Below are positions 6,767 through 7,471 of a stretch of DNA of 7,471 nt, one piece after another; position 1 is the stretch's first letter; each line of letters starts with the position of its first letter. The notes beneath the pieces were generated by a model. It was not told the DNA's origin, searched no databases, and saw nothing but the letters and a program-made list of their open reading frames with translations. The stretch comes from Paracoccus sp. (in: a-proteobacteria) (GTDB taxonomy: Bacteria; Pseudomonadota; Alphaproteobacteria; Rhodobacterales; Rhodobacteraceae): assembly GCA_018056045.1 (NCBI GenBank), contig JAGPGI010000122.1, forward strand, positions 1 to 7,471, read 5' to 3'. The translations under genes and the position numbers were made by a program.

Positions 6767-7471
6767 TCAGAGGAAAGCGGTCTCGTTAAACGACCTCAGC
6801 TTGCGCGAATGGATGCGTTCCAGGGGTGTCGCGCGCAGCTTCTCCATGGCGCGAATCCCGATCAAAAGATGGTTCGAGACCTGCGTGCGATAGAAATCCG
6901 TGGCCATGCCGGGCAGCTTCAACTCGCCATGCAGGGGCTTGTCGCTGACGCAAAGCAGGGTGCCGTAAGGCACGCGAAAACGAAAACCGTTGGCGGCGAT
7001 GGTGGCGCTTTCCATGTCCAAAGCGACCGCGCGCGATTGCGACAGGCGCTGCACCGGGCCGGACTGGTCGCGCAACTCCCAGTTGCGATTGTCGATGGTG
7101 GCGACGGTGCCGGTGCGCATGATGCGCTTCAGCTCATAGCCGTCCAGCCGGGTGACTTCGGCCACGGCATCCTGCAGCGCGACCTGCACCTCGGCCAGGG
7201 CCGGGATCGGCACCCAAAGCGGCAGGTCGTCGTCCAGAACGTGATCCTCGCGCAGATAGGCATGGGCCAGCACGAAATCGCCAAGGGACTGGCTGTTGCG
7301 CAGGCCGGCGCAATGGCCGACCATCAGCCAGGCATGCGGGCGCAGGACGGCGATATGGTCGGTCGCGGTCTTGGCGTTCGAGGGGCCGACGCCGATATTG
7401 ACCAGCGTGATGCCGTCGCCATCGGCGCGTTTCAGGTGATAGGTCGGCATCTGGGGCATCTTGCCGCCATG
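6767..7471 (-). CDS. amn: AMP nucleosidase, C-terminal catalytic half (5' end outside window)
   Basis: AMP nucleosidase (EC 3.2.2.4) hydrolyses AMP to adenine and ribose 5-phosphate, adjusting adenylate pools in the cytoplasm. The visible 234 residues correspond to the catalytic, nucleoside-phosphorylase-like half of a protein of about 480-490 residues. Recognisable blocks in the fragment are ITLVNIGVGPSNAKT (21-35), the phosphate-site region VGHCAGLR (51-58), DNRNWELR (127-134), ALDMESATIAANG (150-162) with the ribose-binding Met-Glu pair, VPYGTLLCVSDKPLHGELK (167-185) with likely catalytic Asp177, and HSRKLRSFNE (221-230) near the C-terminus. The frame stays open through the end of the window (upstream residues HGGK), so the ATG at 7459 is internal, not the start. 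The N-terminal regulatory domain lies beyond the edge. It runs in the same direction as HU but is 163 bp from it, with a separate HU promoter between. Confidence 0.95.
   Translation of the reverse strand, partial: HGGKMPQMPTYHLKRADGDGITLVNIGVGPSNAKTATDHIAVLRPHAWLMVGHCAGLRNSQSLGDFVLAHAYLREDHVLDDDLPLWVPIPALAEVQVALQDAVAEVTRLDGYELKRIMRTGTVATIDNRNWELRDQSGPVQRLSQSRAVALDMESATIAANGFRFRVPYGTLLCVSDKPLHGELKLPGMATDFYRTQVSNHLLIGIRAMEKLRATPLERIHSRKLRSFNETAFL

Noticed and set aside
7457..7459. ATG at 7459 as the amn start
   Set aside because: The frame stays open to the window edge, and the visible protein begins in the middle of the known family, so the true start lies outside.

Overview
The window is an ordinary, gene-dense, GC-rich chromosomal segment. 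Its proteins look alphaproteobacterial, most like a Paracoccus-type member of the Rhodobacteraceae. The points in favour are an 811-residue GyrB, a DUF1491 protein, an HU variant of the kind seen in alphaproteobacteria, a small porin with a Pro/Val-rich N-terminus, and GC-biased codon use that opens long shadow frames on the opposite strand. The genus is an inference from protein resemblance; no marker RNA gene is present.

Layout, left to right. Positions 1-42 hold the last 13 codons of an unidentified gene. It is followed after 8 bases by a DUF1491 gene (51-386), probably in the same operon. gyrB (489-2924) follows with its own sigma70-like promoter and ends in a strong GC hairpin. After a 218-bp leader region with two predicted stem-loops comes a secreted 8-stranded outer-membrane beta-barrel gene (3143-3868), closed by a classical Rho-independent terminator. 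A YafY-type HTH/WYL regulator (3916-4602, minus) is divergent from a glutathione S-transferase-like gene (start 4665, end 5252, plus). The 59-62 bp between them contains a TGACA direct repeat with a 10-bp period. The GST gene converges on, and overlaps by 40 bp, an EamA/DMT-family exporter gene (5213-6127, minus). Upstream of that, also on the minus strand, are an HU-family nucleoid protein gene (6304-6603) with its own promoter and terminator, and the C-terminal catalytic half of AMP nucleosidase (amn, 6767 to beyond 7471).

Functionally the segment mixes DNA-topology and nucleoid housekeeping (gyrB, HU), nucleotide salvage (amn), envelope (porin) and a small detoxification/export neighbourhood (regulator, GST, EamA). 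Apart from the regulator/GST pair, the genes appear to be separately transcribed neighbours, not one system. I see no mobile element, CRISPR array, tRNA or rRNA, and no sign of a new multi-gene system. The most interesting signals are regulatory: a 10-bp direct repeat with a 20-bp period overlapping the HU promoter, an inverted repeat just upstream of it, the TGACA repeats at the regulator/GST divergent junction, and the structured leader of the porin gene.
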